A stretch of DNA of 64,000 nucleotides from an uncultured Bacteroidales bacterium. Lineage in GTDB: Bacteria > Bacteroidota > Bacteroidia > Bacteroidales > UBA932. The notes below the pieces were generated by a model. It made no database searches and was not told the DNA's origin. It was given only the letters and a program-made list of their open reading frames with translations. The stretch is from the NCBI GenBank assembly GCA_934691625.1, contig CAKUTA010000003.1, forward strand, positions 240,943-304,942, read 5' to 3'. The stretch's first letter is position 1, and each line of letters opens with the position of its first letter. Of this stretch, positions 9,232-18,149 are shown piece by piece. A program made the position numbers and the translations under genes.

Positions 9232-10419
9232 ATGAGAAGAATATCAGCGGAATATCTATATACGTGCGAATCTGTAGAGCCTGTGAGGAACGGCTTTGTG
9301 GAGGTGGATGACAATGGCGTTGTGCTGCGCACGGGTGTCATTGAAAACCGTGAGAGCGAACCGGAATTCTATGAGGGAGCGGTCGTTCCAGGCCTGGTGA
9401 ACACCCATTGCCATATTGAACTGTCCTATCTTCATAAGAAATTCCGGAAGGGGACTGGCATGGCAGGGTTCATTGACCAGATCAACGAGATGCGCGATAC
9501 CTCCTCTATGGAGAAGAAAAAGGCCGATATAGACTTCTGGATGAAGACTTTGTGGGAGCGCGGAGTCTCGGCAATGGGGGATATCAGCAACTGCAGCGAC
9601 TCATTTGAGTGCAAGGCTTCTTCCCCGATGTACACTAGGACATTCCTGGAAGTGTTCGGAACAGAACCTGAAGATTGCGATGCTGTCATGCATAATGTCA
9701 TGGAGCTGAAGAAAGTTGCGGACGGCTACGGCATTGATGCTGCTCCAGGACCTCACGCCTGCTATACGATGAGCCCGGAGCTTCTTACTGCGGTATCCAG
9801 GGAAGGGCTTAAATCAGGCTATCTTTCTTTCCACAGTGAAGAGACTCAGGAGGAAGAGGATATGATGATTTCAGGCTCAGGGGCAATGTACGAAAACCGT
9901 AAGAAAGCTGGCATGAGCATGCCTCCTGTCACTGGAAAGTCTTCATTGCTGTATTTTATTGACAGACTGGAGAAGGCGCATCCTGCTCCGTTCGATGAGC
10001 ATATTCTGCTGGTGCATGAGTGCTGTATGAACGATGAGGGGATCGAGGCGGTGAAGAATGTGATGCGAAATCCGTTCATCGCATTATGCCCTTGCTCCAA
10101 TATATTTATACACAATACATTGCCACCTGTCGAGCTTATGCGTACCTCAGGAATCAGACTGACTATAGGGACTGATTCGCTTTCAAGCAATGATGACCTC
10201 GATATGGTGAAGGAGATGTTCTGCCTTCAGGAGAATTTCCCTGACATTCCGCTTGGAGAGCTTGTGATGTGGGCATCAAGGAATGGTGCGGAATTCCTGG
10301 GGAGGGATAACGTCCTTGGTCAGATTAAGGCTGGCAAGCGACCTGGTCTGGTTCATGTTGACCATATTTCAGGAGGCGGGCGACTTACGGTGGCCAGTTC
10401 TTCCAGACGAATAATATAG
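9232..10419 (+). CDS. Amidohydrolase / metal-dependent deaminase family protein
   Basis: 395 residues from ATG 9232. It has the amidohydrolase superfamily layout of the chlorohydrolase/deaminase branch: metal-binding HCHIELSYL after a VPGLVNTH entry, a second His in FHSEETQEEE, a His in LLVHECC, and the metal Asp in IGTDSLSSNDDLDM. The substrate cannot be read from the sequence; aminofutalosine, guanine or S-adenosylhomocysteine-type deaminases share the fold. It is a cytoplasmic enzyme without a signal peptide. An in-frame extension from 9208 overlaps the DUF4296 gene and is rejected. The linkage DUF4296-amidohydrolase-radical SAM suggests a common operon but no clear common pathway. Confidence 0.85.
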   Translation: MRRISAEYLYTCESVEPVRNGFVEVDDNGVVLRTGVIENRESEPEFYEGAVVPGLVNTHCHIELSYLHKKFRKGTGMAGFIDQINEMRDTSSMEKKKADIDFWMKTLWERGVSAMGDISNCSDSFECKASSPMYTRTFLEVFGTEPEDCDAVMHNVMELKKVADGYGIDAAPGPHACYTMSPELLTAVSREGLKSGYLSFHSEETQEEEDMMISGSGAMYENRKKAGMSMPPVTGKSSLLYFIDRLEKAHPAPFDEHILLVHECCMNDEGIEAVKNVMRNPFIALCPCSNIFIHNTLPPVELMRTSGIRLTIGTDSLSSNDDLDMVKEMFCLQENFPDIPLGELVMWASRNGAEFLGRDNVLGQIKAGKRPGLVHVDHISGGGRLTVASSSRRII

Positions 10420-10426
10420 TACTGCC

Positions 10427-11182
10427 ATGCTTCGGGAAAAACTTGTTTTCGGGCCGATATTCAGCAGAAGGCTGGGTTCCTCGCTTGGCATAAATCTTTT
10501 GCCTGAGCACGGGAAGTTGTGCAACTTCGACTGCGTATATTGCGAGTGCGGCTGGAACAGGGACGGCAGGGATGATTCCAGGCTGCCGCTTCCGGATGAG
10601 CTGCGTGCGGCACTGGAGGGCAAGCTTTCTGAATGCAGAGCTGCAGGAACAGGCATTGACTCGATAACATTTTCCGGTGACGGCGAGCCGACATTGAATC
10701 CCCACTTTCCGGAGATGATAGATATGACTCTGGAGCTTCGGGACAAGTATTTCCCGGACTCGGTGGTCTCGGTGCTGACAAATGCTACGCGTATCTGCCG
10801 CAGGGAAGTGCGTGATGCACTTATGAAGGTGGATAACCCTATCCTGAAGCTGGATGCCGCTTCGGATGCCATGGTGCGGCTTATCAACCAGCCGGCATGC
10901 GAGTACTCGGTGCGTGATATTGTGGAGGATATGAAGATCTTTCAGGGAAATTTTATCATGCAGACCATGTTTCTGAGATTTCCGGGCTTCAATACGGCGG
11001 CTCCGGAGAACCTTAAGGCGTGGATTGACATTGTGCGTGAGACGAGGCCTAGGGAGGTGATGGTATATACGCTTGACCGAGAAGCTCCGGCATCAGGACT
11101 GGAGAAGTTTACTGCGGAGGAGATGGGCCGTGCAGTGCAGCCTCTTGTGGATGAAGGCTTCACAGTGCAGATTAAGGGCTGA
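10427..11182 (+). CDS. Radical SAM protein (COG0731-like)
   Basis: 251 residues. The radical SAM cluster motif C32-x3-C36-x2-C39 (CNFDCVYC) lies early, preceded by FGPIFSRRLGSSLGINLLP. A TFSGDGEPTLNP box follows, typical of the small Fe-S oxidoreductases related to wyosine-base enzymes. It binds one 4Fe-4S cluster and cleaves S-adenosylmethionine; the substrate is unknown. There is no partner gene that would fix its role. It starts eight bases after the amidohydrolase and is probably in the same operon. Confidence 0.85.
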   Translation: MLREKLVFGPIFSRRLGSSLGINLLPEHGKLCNFDCVYCECGWNRDGRDDSRLPLPDELRAALEGKLSECRAAGTGIDSITFSGDGEPTLNPHFPEMIDMTLELRDKYFPDSVVSVLTNATRICRREVRDALMKVDNPILKLDAASDAMVRLINQPACEYSVRDIVEDMKIFQGNFIMQTMFLRFPGFNTAAPENLKAWIDIVRETRPREVMVYTLDREAPASGLEKFTAEEMGRAVQPLVDEGFTVQIKG

Positions 11183-11217
11183 TAACCAATTGAAGGTAAA
11201 AGAATTAATATATCGTT

Positions 11218-12111
11218 ATGAAAGAATTATATTTGAATTACGGATACGCTCCGGACAGGGAATCTATCGACAGAAGCCTTGAACTGATTGCATCAAATCT
11301 TGACAATGTCGTTTCTGATTCTGTGGTCAAGGAGTGCTTCTCTTTCATGGACTTGACTTCTCTGCATAATACGGACACTGTAGAGTCCATAACCAGGCTG
11401 ATGGAGAAGGTTAATACATATAGGGACGCGTATCCTGACTATCCGCTTCCGGCATCTGTGTGCGTCTATCCTAATCTGGCTCATATCGTCAGGGAATGCC
11501 GCAAGGATGAAGATGTGCATGTGACAGCTGTCGCCGGGTGCTTCCCTACATCCCAGAGCTTCATCGAGGTGAAGACGAAGGAATGTGAGATGGCTGTGGA
11601 GTCAGGAGCTGATGAAATTGATATTGTGCTGGCGCTCAATGCGTTTATGGCTGGAGATTACGAGACTGCTGCCGACGAGATAAGGGCGTGCAGAAAGGCT
11701 GTGGATGCTGCAGGCGAGCGTGCCGGACGGAAGGTTACCCTTAAGGTGATCATTGAAAGCGGGGTGCTTTCTACTCCTGAGCGCATTGCCGATGCTTCGT
11801 TCCTGGCAATGGAGGCAGGTGCCGATTTCATAAAGACATCCACAGGAAAGGTTGATGTTAATGCGACCCCTATGGCGGCCTATGTGATGTGCGAGTGCAT
11901 ACGCCGCTTTTATGAAAAGACTGGGCGCAAGGTCGGATTCAAGGCAGCTGGCGGTGTCTCTACCGTTATGGATGCAGTATGCTACTATTCGATTGTGTCC
12001 GCAGTCCTTGGCAAGGAGTGGCTGAATAAGGAGCTATTCCGTTTCGGTGTAAGCCGTCTAGCCAATAGTCTGATGTCGGCTGTTGAGCAGAAGACAGTCA
12101 TTTTCTTCTAG
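11218..12111 (+). CDS. deoC: Deoxyribose-phosphate aldolase
   Basis: 297 residues, in the larger DeoC class. Family motifs are seen in order: KECFSFMDLTSLHNTD, VCVYPNLAHIVRE, ESGADEIDIVLALNAF, LKVIIESGVL, and the Schiff-base lysine in ADFIKTSTGKV, followed by VGFKAAGGV. It splits 2-deoxyribose-5-phosphate into glyceraldehyde-3-phosphate and acetaldehyde. The gene is the last of the plus-strand series from ftsY and is followed by a strong terminator facing the histidine phosphatase gene. Confidence 0.95.
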   Translation: MKELYLNYGYAPDRESIDRSLELIASNLDNVVSDSVVKECFSFMDLTSLHNTDTVESITRLMEKVNTYRDAYPDYPLPASVCVYPNLAHIVRECRKDEDVHVTAVAGCFPTSQSFIEVKTKECEMAVESGADEIDIVLALNAFMAGDYETAADEIRACRKAVDAAGERAGRKVTLKVIIESGVLSTPERIADASFLAMEAGADFIKTSTGKVDVNATPMAAYVMCECIRRFYEKTGRKVGFKAAGGVSTVMDAVCYYSIVSAVLGKEWLNKELFRFGVSRLANSLMSAVEQKTVIFF

Positions 12112-12143
12112 GGGAAGAACTCATTTATAGAATAAACGCCAAT

Positions 12144-12180
12144 AAACGCCGTGCAGAATCTTGAGTCTTGCACGGCGTTT
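12144..12180. terminator. Terminator between deoC and the phosphatase gene
   Basis: A 12-bp stem, AAACGCCGTGCA / TGCACGGCGTTT, with a 13-base loop; T-rich downstream on the plus strand. It lies between convergent genes and probably serves deoC and perhaps both. Confidence 0.85.
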
Positions 12181-12225
12181 TCGTTTATGTTTTCTTGGAA
12201 ACTGTCTTGAAATTTGACGCCTGAG

Positions 12226-13500
12226 TTACTTCGTGAGAGAAACAAGATATTCCCTCAGCTCTTCCCACTTGTAGTAAGGCCCGCTGAATGGCTTCAGTGC
12301 CGGGATGCACGTTTCCTCTTCATTGTCAAGCATCTTGACCAGGATGTCACCTTTCTTGTTGCGGTAGAATATCATCTGGAAGTTGGTCGCCATTGGGATC
12401 CTGTCGTATGTAGTCCAGAATGTGTGGGCTTCAGCCATCGGACGGCGTACATCCATGCCTTTGATGCCGATTAGGCCATAGAGAGGAAGGATGCCGACAT
12501 CATGACCGAACCGGAGGTCAGCGGCCAGACTGCTGCCGTTTTCAAGCGCCGCATCTGCCTTGGTCACGAAATCATTGACAAGACCTTTAGCCGCTGCAGA
12601 GCTTACAACTCCCCATTCTTTCGAGTTGCCGAACTGCCCATAGAACTTGTCGCTGCGCAGGACTCCCTGTTCGGCAAGCTCGTCGGGATCGAAGTATTTG
12701 AAAATGTCCACTCCCAGGAAATCAACATCCCCGCAGATTGAACCTGCACGGAACAGCGACTTGATGAATTTCTGCGGATTCTTTACTGCCTTCAGCCCTT
12801 TCTCTCTGTCAGTGAAAAGGCTCTCCATCATCTTGCTGTAGTGGCATGTTGCATTGCGTACCGAATCCTCATATTCGTTGCACTTGTCGAAAAGCTCCTG
12901 GCTGTCGATGTCCCTTGCGATGTACTTGTAGTATTTCTTTCCGGTGTCGAAAGTGAACTGCAATGCCGGTCTGCAGTCCTTTAGCTCAGTGGTGAAGTTT
13001 GCCATGCTGACAAGGCACCGTGGCACGAAGCTGGATATGCACTCTACCTCTGTCCTGGTTCTGCTGCGGAACACATCCGGAAATCTTCTGGACATTCTCT
13101 CTGCAATGCCGCGGTGTTCTGACGCCCCACGCGGAGTAAGTTCTCCTTCCATGCCTCTATGGGCATCCATGACTATGAAGAAGTCATGATACAGCTGCTT
13201 GCCTGTCTCTGTGAGGATGCCTTCATCCCATGCTTTCTGTAGGCCTTCTGCGCCGGCCTTGAAGTAGCTCAATGTCGTGTGGTATCTGGATCCGTGCCTG
13301 CCGTAATGCGAAATATAGAAGGGCCGGTATCCTTTGGGAGCCGGTGTGTCAGTGAGGTTCCCATGGTGATACGGGTGATACACTCCTGCCGCAATGTCCT
13401 TGTTCTCCCTGACCCTTTCGAAGTAGTCCTGCGCTGAAATTTCCGGTGCAAGGATAATCAAAAGTGTCAAAAATGTTAAGATTCTGTTACAGAGGTTCAT
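12226..13500 (-). CDS. Secreted histidine acid phosphatase (MINPP/phytase-like)
   Basis: 424 residues with an N-terminal signal peptide (hydrophobic core, ending near ISAQ). The active-site motif is YGRHGSRYH around residues 65-73, with the nucleophilic His in RHGSR; the general-acid HD is in LRFGHDVGILP near the C-terminus. This is branch 2 of the histidine phosphatases, which includes phytases and the multiple inositol polyphosphate phosphatases known in gut Bacteroidetes. It likely releases phosphate from organic phosphates in the periplasm or outside. It is monocistronic, with its own promoter at 13526-13556. Phytase activity itself is an inference. Confidence 0.85.
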   Translation of the reverse strand: MNLCNRILTFLTLLIILAPEISAQDYFERVRENKDIAAGVYHPYHHGNLTDTPAPKGYRPFYISHYGRHGSRYHTTLSYFKAGAEGLQKAWDEGILTETGKQLYHDFFIVMDAHRGMEGELTPRGASEHRGIAERMSRRFPDVFRSRTRTEVECISSFVPRCLVSMANFTTELKDCRPALQFTFDTGKKYYKYIARDIDSQELFDKCNEYEDSVRNATCHYSKMMESLFTDREKGLKAVKNPQKFIKSLFRAGSICGDVDFLGVDIFKYFDPDELAEQGVLRSDKFYGQFGNSKEWGVVSSAAAKGLVNDFVTKADAALENGSSLAADLRFGHDVGILPLYGLIGIKGMDVRRPMAEAHTFWTTYDRIPMATNFQMIFYRNKKGDILVKMLDNEEETCIPALKPFSGPYYKWEELREYLVSLTK

Positions 13501-13525
13501 TTTTATTTGTCATTAATTTTAAGGA

Positions 13526-13556
13526 CAAAGATACTCAATGTGCCTTGTAATGTCAA
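13526..13556 (-). promoter_or_regulatory. Promoter of the histidine phosphatase gene
   Basis: On the minus strand: TTG (13556-13554), 20 bases, TATCTTTG (13533-13526), a full consensus match, with the start codon about 25 bases downstream. Confidence 0.7.
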
Positions 13557-13575
13557 GAAAGGCAGAAAAATAAAA

Positions 13576-13604
13576 AAAGCGTGTTCATTTTCTGAACACG
13601 CTTT
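13576..13604. promoter_or_regulatory. Perfect 12-bp inverted repeat in a divergent promoter region
   Basis: AAAGCGTGTTCA and its exact reverse complement are separated by five bases. It lies between the divergent phosphatase promoter and a TAATTTTG -7 element (13613-13620). No gene ends here, so an operator is more likely than a terminator. Confidence 0.45.
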
Positions 13605-13612
13605 GCCTTTCA

Positions 13613-13620
13613 TAATTTTG
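13613..13620 (+). promoter_or_regulatory. -7 element for the 13680-16722 genes
   Basis: TAATTTTG matches TAnnTTTG and lies 60 bases before ATG 13680. No clear TTG sits at the usual -33 distance, where the inverted repeat lies instead, so an activator may be needed (inference). Confidence 0.5.
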
Positions 13621-13679
13621 CGGTGTCGGAAGCTGATAGACTTCAGGATAATCTCCTGGAAATTATTTAATAACCAGAA

Positions 13680-15266
13680 ATGAAGAAGGCTATGAAAAAA
13701 TTTTATGCATTACTTGCCACCCTGTCATTTTACGGGCTGGCAGCGTGTTCGGAAAAAGGACTGGACACTTTCAATGAAGATGAATCGGGCTCGGAGACTG
13801 TAGCGCATGAGATGATACAGCTCGGGCCGAAACTTGAGGATCCATATTCAGTGTCAAACATCACCAAGGCATTGTCCAGCCTGTACCCGACGAAGGCCGG
13901 GCGGGTGGATGTGAACCCGACAGATATATATGTCCGGTTTCTTCCGAAGACAGAGGCGGAGTATCAGGATCTCGTTGACCGGGGCTATGACCTTATGGAT
14001 CATCCTCTTGATTATCAGATTGTCAGGGACGGGGACTATTACCATGCCCCTGAGGTGCCTGACGATGATATAACATGGCAGTATGCAGTGCTTCCTCATG
14101 GGACAGAACTGCCTCAGAATATATATCACGAGGTGCTTGATGACTGTTTCATTCCGGAAGCGGGAACGAAGTCTGATGGCATTGACTGGGACGAGGTGGA
14201 GCGTGAATCATTCAGACTGACAGGAAACCTTGACATGCTGGCTCCGCGGACAAAGGCAGGAGGAAACAAGCCGGAGGGGCGTATAACGATTGTGGACAAG
14301 GATGCCAACGGAGGGCAGCCTTTCGGGGTGGCTGAAGTGAAGGTCGTGTGCAATGTGTTTGTGAAATTCACATCTGCATATACTGACCGTGACGGATATT
14401 ACAGCATTTCCAGGAAATATTCATCCCGCCCACGCTATCGTCTCCGCTTCAAGAACAGGAAAGGTTTCGCGATAGGCTTCAATAAAGTGCTGGTGACAGC
14501 CTCGTCTTCTGCATTGGGCAAAGGCGACCCGTCAGGGATGGATGTCACGATTACGAAAGAGTCAGACAGGAAACTATGGTGCAGATGTGTCGTGAACAAT
14601 GCTGCCTATGACTATATTACGCGCTGTGATACGGACGATATGGATATTGCACGGCCAGCGAAGAACCTCAGGATATGGCTGTTCCAGAATCTGTCATCCA
14701 GCAGTGCCGTCATGATGAGGCAGGGGGCGTTCATTGACCATTCCCTGATCAGAAAGTTCCTCGGGGACTATGCTTCCCTTATAAAGATTTTCCTCCCGGA
14801 TATTACGTTGGGGCTGGAGGGGAAGAGCGAATATTCCACCATATACTCGGAGACATGTCATGAGATGGCTCATGCAAGCCACTTCGCCCAGGTAGGGAAA
14901 TCGTTCTGGGATAAATATATAGAATTCATAATGTCGTCATATATCGCTTCCGGAGGCAAGACATACGGCACAGGGAAGGAGGCGTCCGCCGGCTATTGCG
15001 AAGTTGGGGAAATGTGGGGGTATTTCATGCAGAACTCCATGTATCATGACCGTTATGGCGGGGCAATGCCAAGTTCCGGAATGTCTTACTGGTTCCATCC
15101 GCAGATTTTCAGATACCTGGAGGAGCGCGGTGTCACAAAGTCCCAGATATTCGCTGCACTTCAGCCGGATATACATTCACGTACTGATTTGAAAAAGAAG
15201 CTGCTGGCATTATATCCGGGCAAGTCTGCCGTGATCCAGCAGGTGTTTGAACGCTATTCCGACTAG
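13680..15266 (+). CDS. Lipoprotein with HExxH metallopeptidase motif
   Basis: 528 residues. A lipoprotein signal peptide ends LAACS. A middle segment (about 200-280; GRITIVDKDANGGQPFGVAEVKVVC) resembles a carboxypeptidase-regulatory-like beta-sandwich. HEMAH at residues 394-398 (ETCHEMAHASHF) has the HExxH zinc-site pattern, with acidic residues in YCEVGEMWGYF about 45 residues later that could supply the third ligand. It is probably a surface zinc peptidase or an inactive relative; I do not recognise a named family. It is followed seven bases later by a DUF3575 gene and then by an Mfa2-like gene, so a role in surface or fimbrial assembly is suggested by context. Confidence 0.7.
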   Translation: MKKAMKKFYALLATLSFYGLAACSEKGLDTFNEDESGSETVAHEMIQLGPKLEDPYSVSNITKALSSLYPTKAGRVDVNPTDIYVRFLPKTEAEYQDLVDRGYDLMDHPLDYQIVRDGDYYHAPEVPDDDITWQYAVLPHGTELPQNIYHEVLDDCFIPEAGTKSDGIDWDEVERESFRLTGNLDMLAPRTKAGGNKPEGRITIVDKDANGGQPFGVAEVKVVCNVFVKFTSAYTDRDGYYSISRKYSSRPRYRLRFKNRKGFAIGFNKVLVTASSSALGKGDPSGMDVTITKESDRKLWCRCVVNNAAYDYITRCDTDDMDIARPAKNLRIWLFQNLSSSSAVMMRQGAFIDHSLIRKFLGDYASLIKIFLPDITLGLEGKSEYSTIYSETCHEMAHASHFAQVGKSFWDKYIEFIMSSYIASGGKTYGTGKEASAGYCEVGEMWGYFMQNSMYHDRYGGAMPSSGMSYWFHPQIFRYLEERGVTKSQIFAALQPDIHSRTDLKKKLLALYPGKSAVIQQVFERYSD

Positions 15267-15272
15267 AATATT

Positions 15273-15884
15273 ATGAAGAACAATATTATAGGAAGGCTGA
15301 TCTGGAGAGCATCCGGAAACGCATGGAGCTGCAGCCTTATGGCAGCTGTCGTCGCGCTGCTGTGTTTTTCGCATGGCGCTTCAGCTCAGAAGGCCTCACT
15401 TTCCACTGATCTTGTGGGGTATATGAATTTCGTCACATTGAATGTCGAGGCATCGTATCCTGTCGCACGGCACAGGAGCATAAATGCCGGAGTTAAATAC
15501 AATCCGTTCACCTTTGATCTCGGTGAGGGCAAGGAGGAAGCGCGGAACAGGCAGCAGGCATACGCGGCTGGAGTGCGCTGGTGGCCGTGGAATGTGTATT
15601 CAGGATGGTGGCTCGGCGGTAAGATGCAGTACCAGGAGTATAATTCCGGGGGAATCATATCCCGCAGAACAAGAGAGGGCGACCGCTATGGTGCAGGAGT
15701 CTCCGGAGGTTACTCATATATGCTTGGTAAGCATTTCAATATTGATTTCGGCATCGGAGTGTGGGGAGGATTCGACAGATATTCAGTATATGAATGTCCG
15801 GTATGCGGAGTGACTGAGGCTTCAGGCTCAAAGTTCTTCATATTGCCGTCGGAGGTAATGGTCGCATTGAGCTATGTGTTCTAA
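15273..15884 (+). CDS. DUF3575 outer-membrane-like protein
   Basis: 203 residues. A signal peptide ends near GASAQ. The mature part, with alternating aromatic and polar residues (STDLVGYMNFVTLNVEASYPVA split over strands, VKYNPF, VRWWPW), is a small predicted beta-barrel matching DUF3575, which is commonly encoded beside FimB/Mfa2 and other fimbrillin genes in Bacteroidetes. It ends in a strand finishing with Phe, as outer-membrane barrel proteins do. Its last 11 bases overlap the start of the Mfa2-like gene, so the two are translationally coupled. Confidence 0.8.
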   Translation: MKNNIIGRLIWRASGNAWSCSLMAAVVALLCFSHGASAQKASLSTDLVGYMNFVTLNVEASYPVARHRSINAGVKYNPFTFDLGEGKEEARNRQQAYAAGVRWWPWNVYSGWWLGGKMQYQEYNSGGIISRRTREGDRYGAGVSGGYSYMLGKHFNIDFGIGVWGGFDRYSVYECPVCGVTEASGSKFFILPSEVMVALSYVF

Positions 15885-16722
15885 TCTGGTTAAGAATCAT
15901 GGATATCCTCATGTCCTTGTCGTCCTTGCGGTCCTCCAGCTCATTATCACCTGCCCGGGCTGTTCCGTCAAGGAGGACAGGGACTTATGTCCATGCATGC
16001 TGGAGCTTGATGCTTCAGGTGATGAACACTCACCTGACAGTCTGGCATTTACGCTGGCTGGTTACTCAGGTGCTGCGGATGGCTTCCTTGTTGAGGGACA
16101 GATGGCTGAACATTGGAAGTCGATGGTGCCTCGCGGAGAAATGTATCTTGCCGCTGTCAGGCCGTCAGTGACAGGGACAAGCCCGTCGCTTCCCTCCCGG
16201 GGACGCTGGATAGCTATAGATGTCGGTCGGGAGTGCCCACGTGTCTGGACTTCATGCCGCCGGCTCTCCACTAGAAATGAACGAATGAGCGTACCGCTTG
16301 CCCTGCATAAGGAGTATTGCGAACTGACCATATTTGTCAGGGACATATCTGGAGGATCGTTTCCGTACCGTCTGGAAGTAAGGGGCAATGTCGATGGCTA
16401 TCTCATTGACGGAACCCCGTCTGAGGGCCTGTTCCTGGCACCTGCAGAATATGTCGATGGCAGGAGTTCTGCTCCCGCGGATATAAGGGAGGCGCATGTC
16501 CTGCTCCCGCGCCAGCTGGACAGTTCATTGCTTCTGGATATAATTTCAGACGATGACAGGTCCCGAACATTCGCCATTGGAAACTACATTGAGTCCAGCG
16601 GTTATGACTGGTCTTCACAGGATTTGAAAGATATAGTCCTGGATATTGATTACGCCAGCACGACTATCACGTTCAGGATATCTTCATGGCAGCATACTGC
16701 CCAGTTTGAAGTGGTGATATAG
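15874..16722 (+). CDS. FimB/Mfa2-like fimbrial anchor lipoprotein
   Basis: 282 residues. A lipoprotein signal ends ITCPGC; the following KEDRDLCPCMLELD is the diagnostic start of mature FimB/Mfa2-family proteins. The rest is predicted beta-rich. Family members cap and anchor major fimbriae to the outer membrane. No fimbrillin (major subunit) gene follows here: the next feature is a tRNA. The module therefore looks incomplete, or it uses a subunit encoded elsewhere. The exact start may be internal, because the first 12 residues precede the hydrophobic core. Confidence 0.75.
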   Translation: MCSNLVKNHGYPHVLVVLAVLQLIITCPGCSVKEDRDLCPCMLELDASGDEHSPDSLAFTLAGYSGAADGFLVEGQMAEHWKSMVPRGEMYLAAVRPSVTGTSPSLPSRGRWIAIDVGRECPRVWTSCRRLSTRNERMSVPLALHKEYCELTIFVRDISGGSFPYRLEVRGNVDGYLIDGTPSEGLFLAPAEYVDGRSSAPADIREAHVLLPRQLDSSLLLDIISDDDRSRTFAIGNYIESSGYDWSSQDLKDIVLDIDYASTTITFRISSWQHTAQFEVVI

Positions 16723-16773
16723 CTTACAGTGAATGAATTTGGAGCATGTCGTGATGAAATTCAGGAAAAAGTC

Positions 16774-16803
16774 TTGCCGATTCAAAAACAATTTGTATCT
16801 TTG
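16774..16803 (+). promoter_or_regulatory. Promoter of tRNA-Leu
   Basis: TTG at 16774-16776, 19 bases, TATCTTTG at 16796-16803: a canonical Bacteroidetes promoter 15 bases before the tRNA. Confidence 0.8.
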
Positions 16804-16817
16804 CAATCCTAAATGTT

Positions 16818-16900
16818 GCGCGGGTGGCGAAATGGTAGACGCGCTAGTTTCAGGAGCTAGTGTCAATTGCGACGTGTGAGTTCGACTCTCATCTCGCGCA
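16818..16900 (+). tRNA. tRNA-Leu (CAG)
   Basis: An 83-base cloverleaf. Acceptor GCGCGGG pairs with CTCGCGC (one G-U); the anticodon stem CTAGT/GCTAG encloses the loop TTCAGGA with anticodon CAG; there is a long variable arm, as in class II tRNAs, and a T-arm GTTCGACTC. The 3' CCA is not encoded. Confidence 0.95.
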
Positions 16901-16906
16901 CAACGA

Positions 16907-16943
16907 AAGATGCCGACTGTATCTGCAGCCGGCATCTTCCTTT
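16907..16943 (+). terminator. Terminator after tRNA-Leu
   Basis: AAGATGCCG pairs with CGGCATCTT, with a further CTG/CAG inside; a short T-rich run follows. Confidence 0.75.
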
Positions 16944-17006
16944 ATACCATGCCGTTGACATCTTCGGTTTTAATTGCTATATTGCGCAGGACAAAAACTG
17001 CATATC

Positions 17007-17933
17007 ATGAAAATAGCATATCTTGATGCCGCGACGATGGGTGACTCGTCGCTGGCTCCAGTTGAGGCACTTGGTGAACTGACATGCTGGTCTAATTCCA
17101 CGGCGGAAGAGGCCCTTATGCGTGTGCATGACTGTGATGTACTGATCGTGAACAAGGTGAAGGTCACGCGGGAGCTGCTTGACGCGGCCCCGTCTCTGAA
17201 ACTGGTGTGCGAAGCTGCCACAGGTGTCAATAACATAGATCTCATGGCTTGCGAAGAACGCGGCATCCCAGTGCGTAATGTTGCAGGCTATTCCACGGAA
17301 TCGGTTGTCCAGGAGACTTTTATGCACATCCTGTCATTGCTTGGAAACGGGCCGTATTTCGATGATGCCGTTAAATCCGGCCATTATTCCGCCAGTGGTC
17401 TTTTTACTGATGTGAGTATGCCGTTCACGGAGATGTGCGGGAAACGGATGGGAATAATAGGTATGGGGGCTATAGGCATACGTGTGGCGCAGGTGGCGGA
17501 AGCTTTCGGGATGAAAGTTGTCTATTACTCCACATCTGGCACAGGACATTGCAAGGTGTACCCAAGTGTCTCCCTGGACGAGCTGATGTCCACTTCAGAT
17601 GTGATTTCCATCCATGCTCCTTATAATGAGCGTACCGCAGGCCTGGTGGGGGAGCCTCTGCTCCGTCTTATGAAACCTTCCGCGATCATTGTGAATATGG
17701 GACGTGGAGGTATAGTTGACGAGGCTGCATTGGCGAAAGCTGTTGACGAGAACATCATCGGAGGTGCAGCTCTTGATGTGTTTACGCAGGAGCCGCTGCC
17801 GTCAGACAGTCCTCTGCTTCATACGCGCCATCCTGAAAAATTGCGTTTTACGCCACACACGGCATGGGCAAGCATAGAAGCCCGCCGGCGCCTGATAAAA
17901 GCGATTGCAGCCAATATCGCGAAAGGCTGGTGA
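17007..17933 (+). CDS. D-2-hydroxyacid dehydrogenase
   Basis: 308 residues from ATG 17007 (MKIAYLDAATMGDSS). The NAD-binding motif GMGAIGIRVAQVAEAFG is in the middle. Catalytic residues are in the expected places: Arg in VNMGRGGIVDEAAL, Glu in LDVFTQEPLP, His in FTPHTAW. It reduces or oxidises a 2-hydroxy/2-keto acid with NAD(H); glycerate, lactate and phosphoglycerate enzymes all share these motifs, and the substrate cannot be assigned. It stands alone after tRNA-Leu. About 215 bases of non-coding sequence with nothing recognisable follow before the convergent guaA. Confidence 0.9.
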   Translation: MKIAYLDAATMGDSSLAPVEALGELTCWSNSTAEEALMRVHDCDVLIVNKVKVTRELLDAAPSLKLVCEAATGVNNIDLMACEERGIPVRNVAGYSTESVVQETFMHILSLLGNGPYFDDAVKSGHYSASGLFTDVSMPFTEMCGKRMGIIGMGAIGIRVAQVAEAFGMKVVYYSTSGTGHCKVYPSVSLDELMSTSDVISIHAPYNERTAGLVGEPLLRLMKPSAIIVNMGRGGIVDEAALAKAVDENIIGGAALDVFTQEPLPSDSPLLHTRHPEKLRFTPHTAWASIEARRRLIKAIAANIAKGW

Positions 17934-18149
17934 CCTCTTCTTACTTCATGCATGTGCTCAGCTCTGAAGCTGCCCGATGCTGCCTGGCATTAAGCTTGTG
18001 AAATATAAAACGCTGATTGATAACGAAATAGGCATTTTTAAAGTTGGTAAAACTGCAACTCTGAAAATGCTTATCTTGTTGATATTCATGAAATTGTGCT
18101 CCATTAGCCTTGAATGTTGCCTTGGACATAGCATCAGAGAAGCAGACAG

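Noticed and set aside
13576..13604. Hairpin as a rho-independent terminator
   Set aside because: No gene ends on either side; both neighbours start here, and no solid T tract follows on the plus strand.
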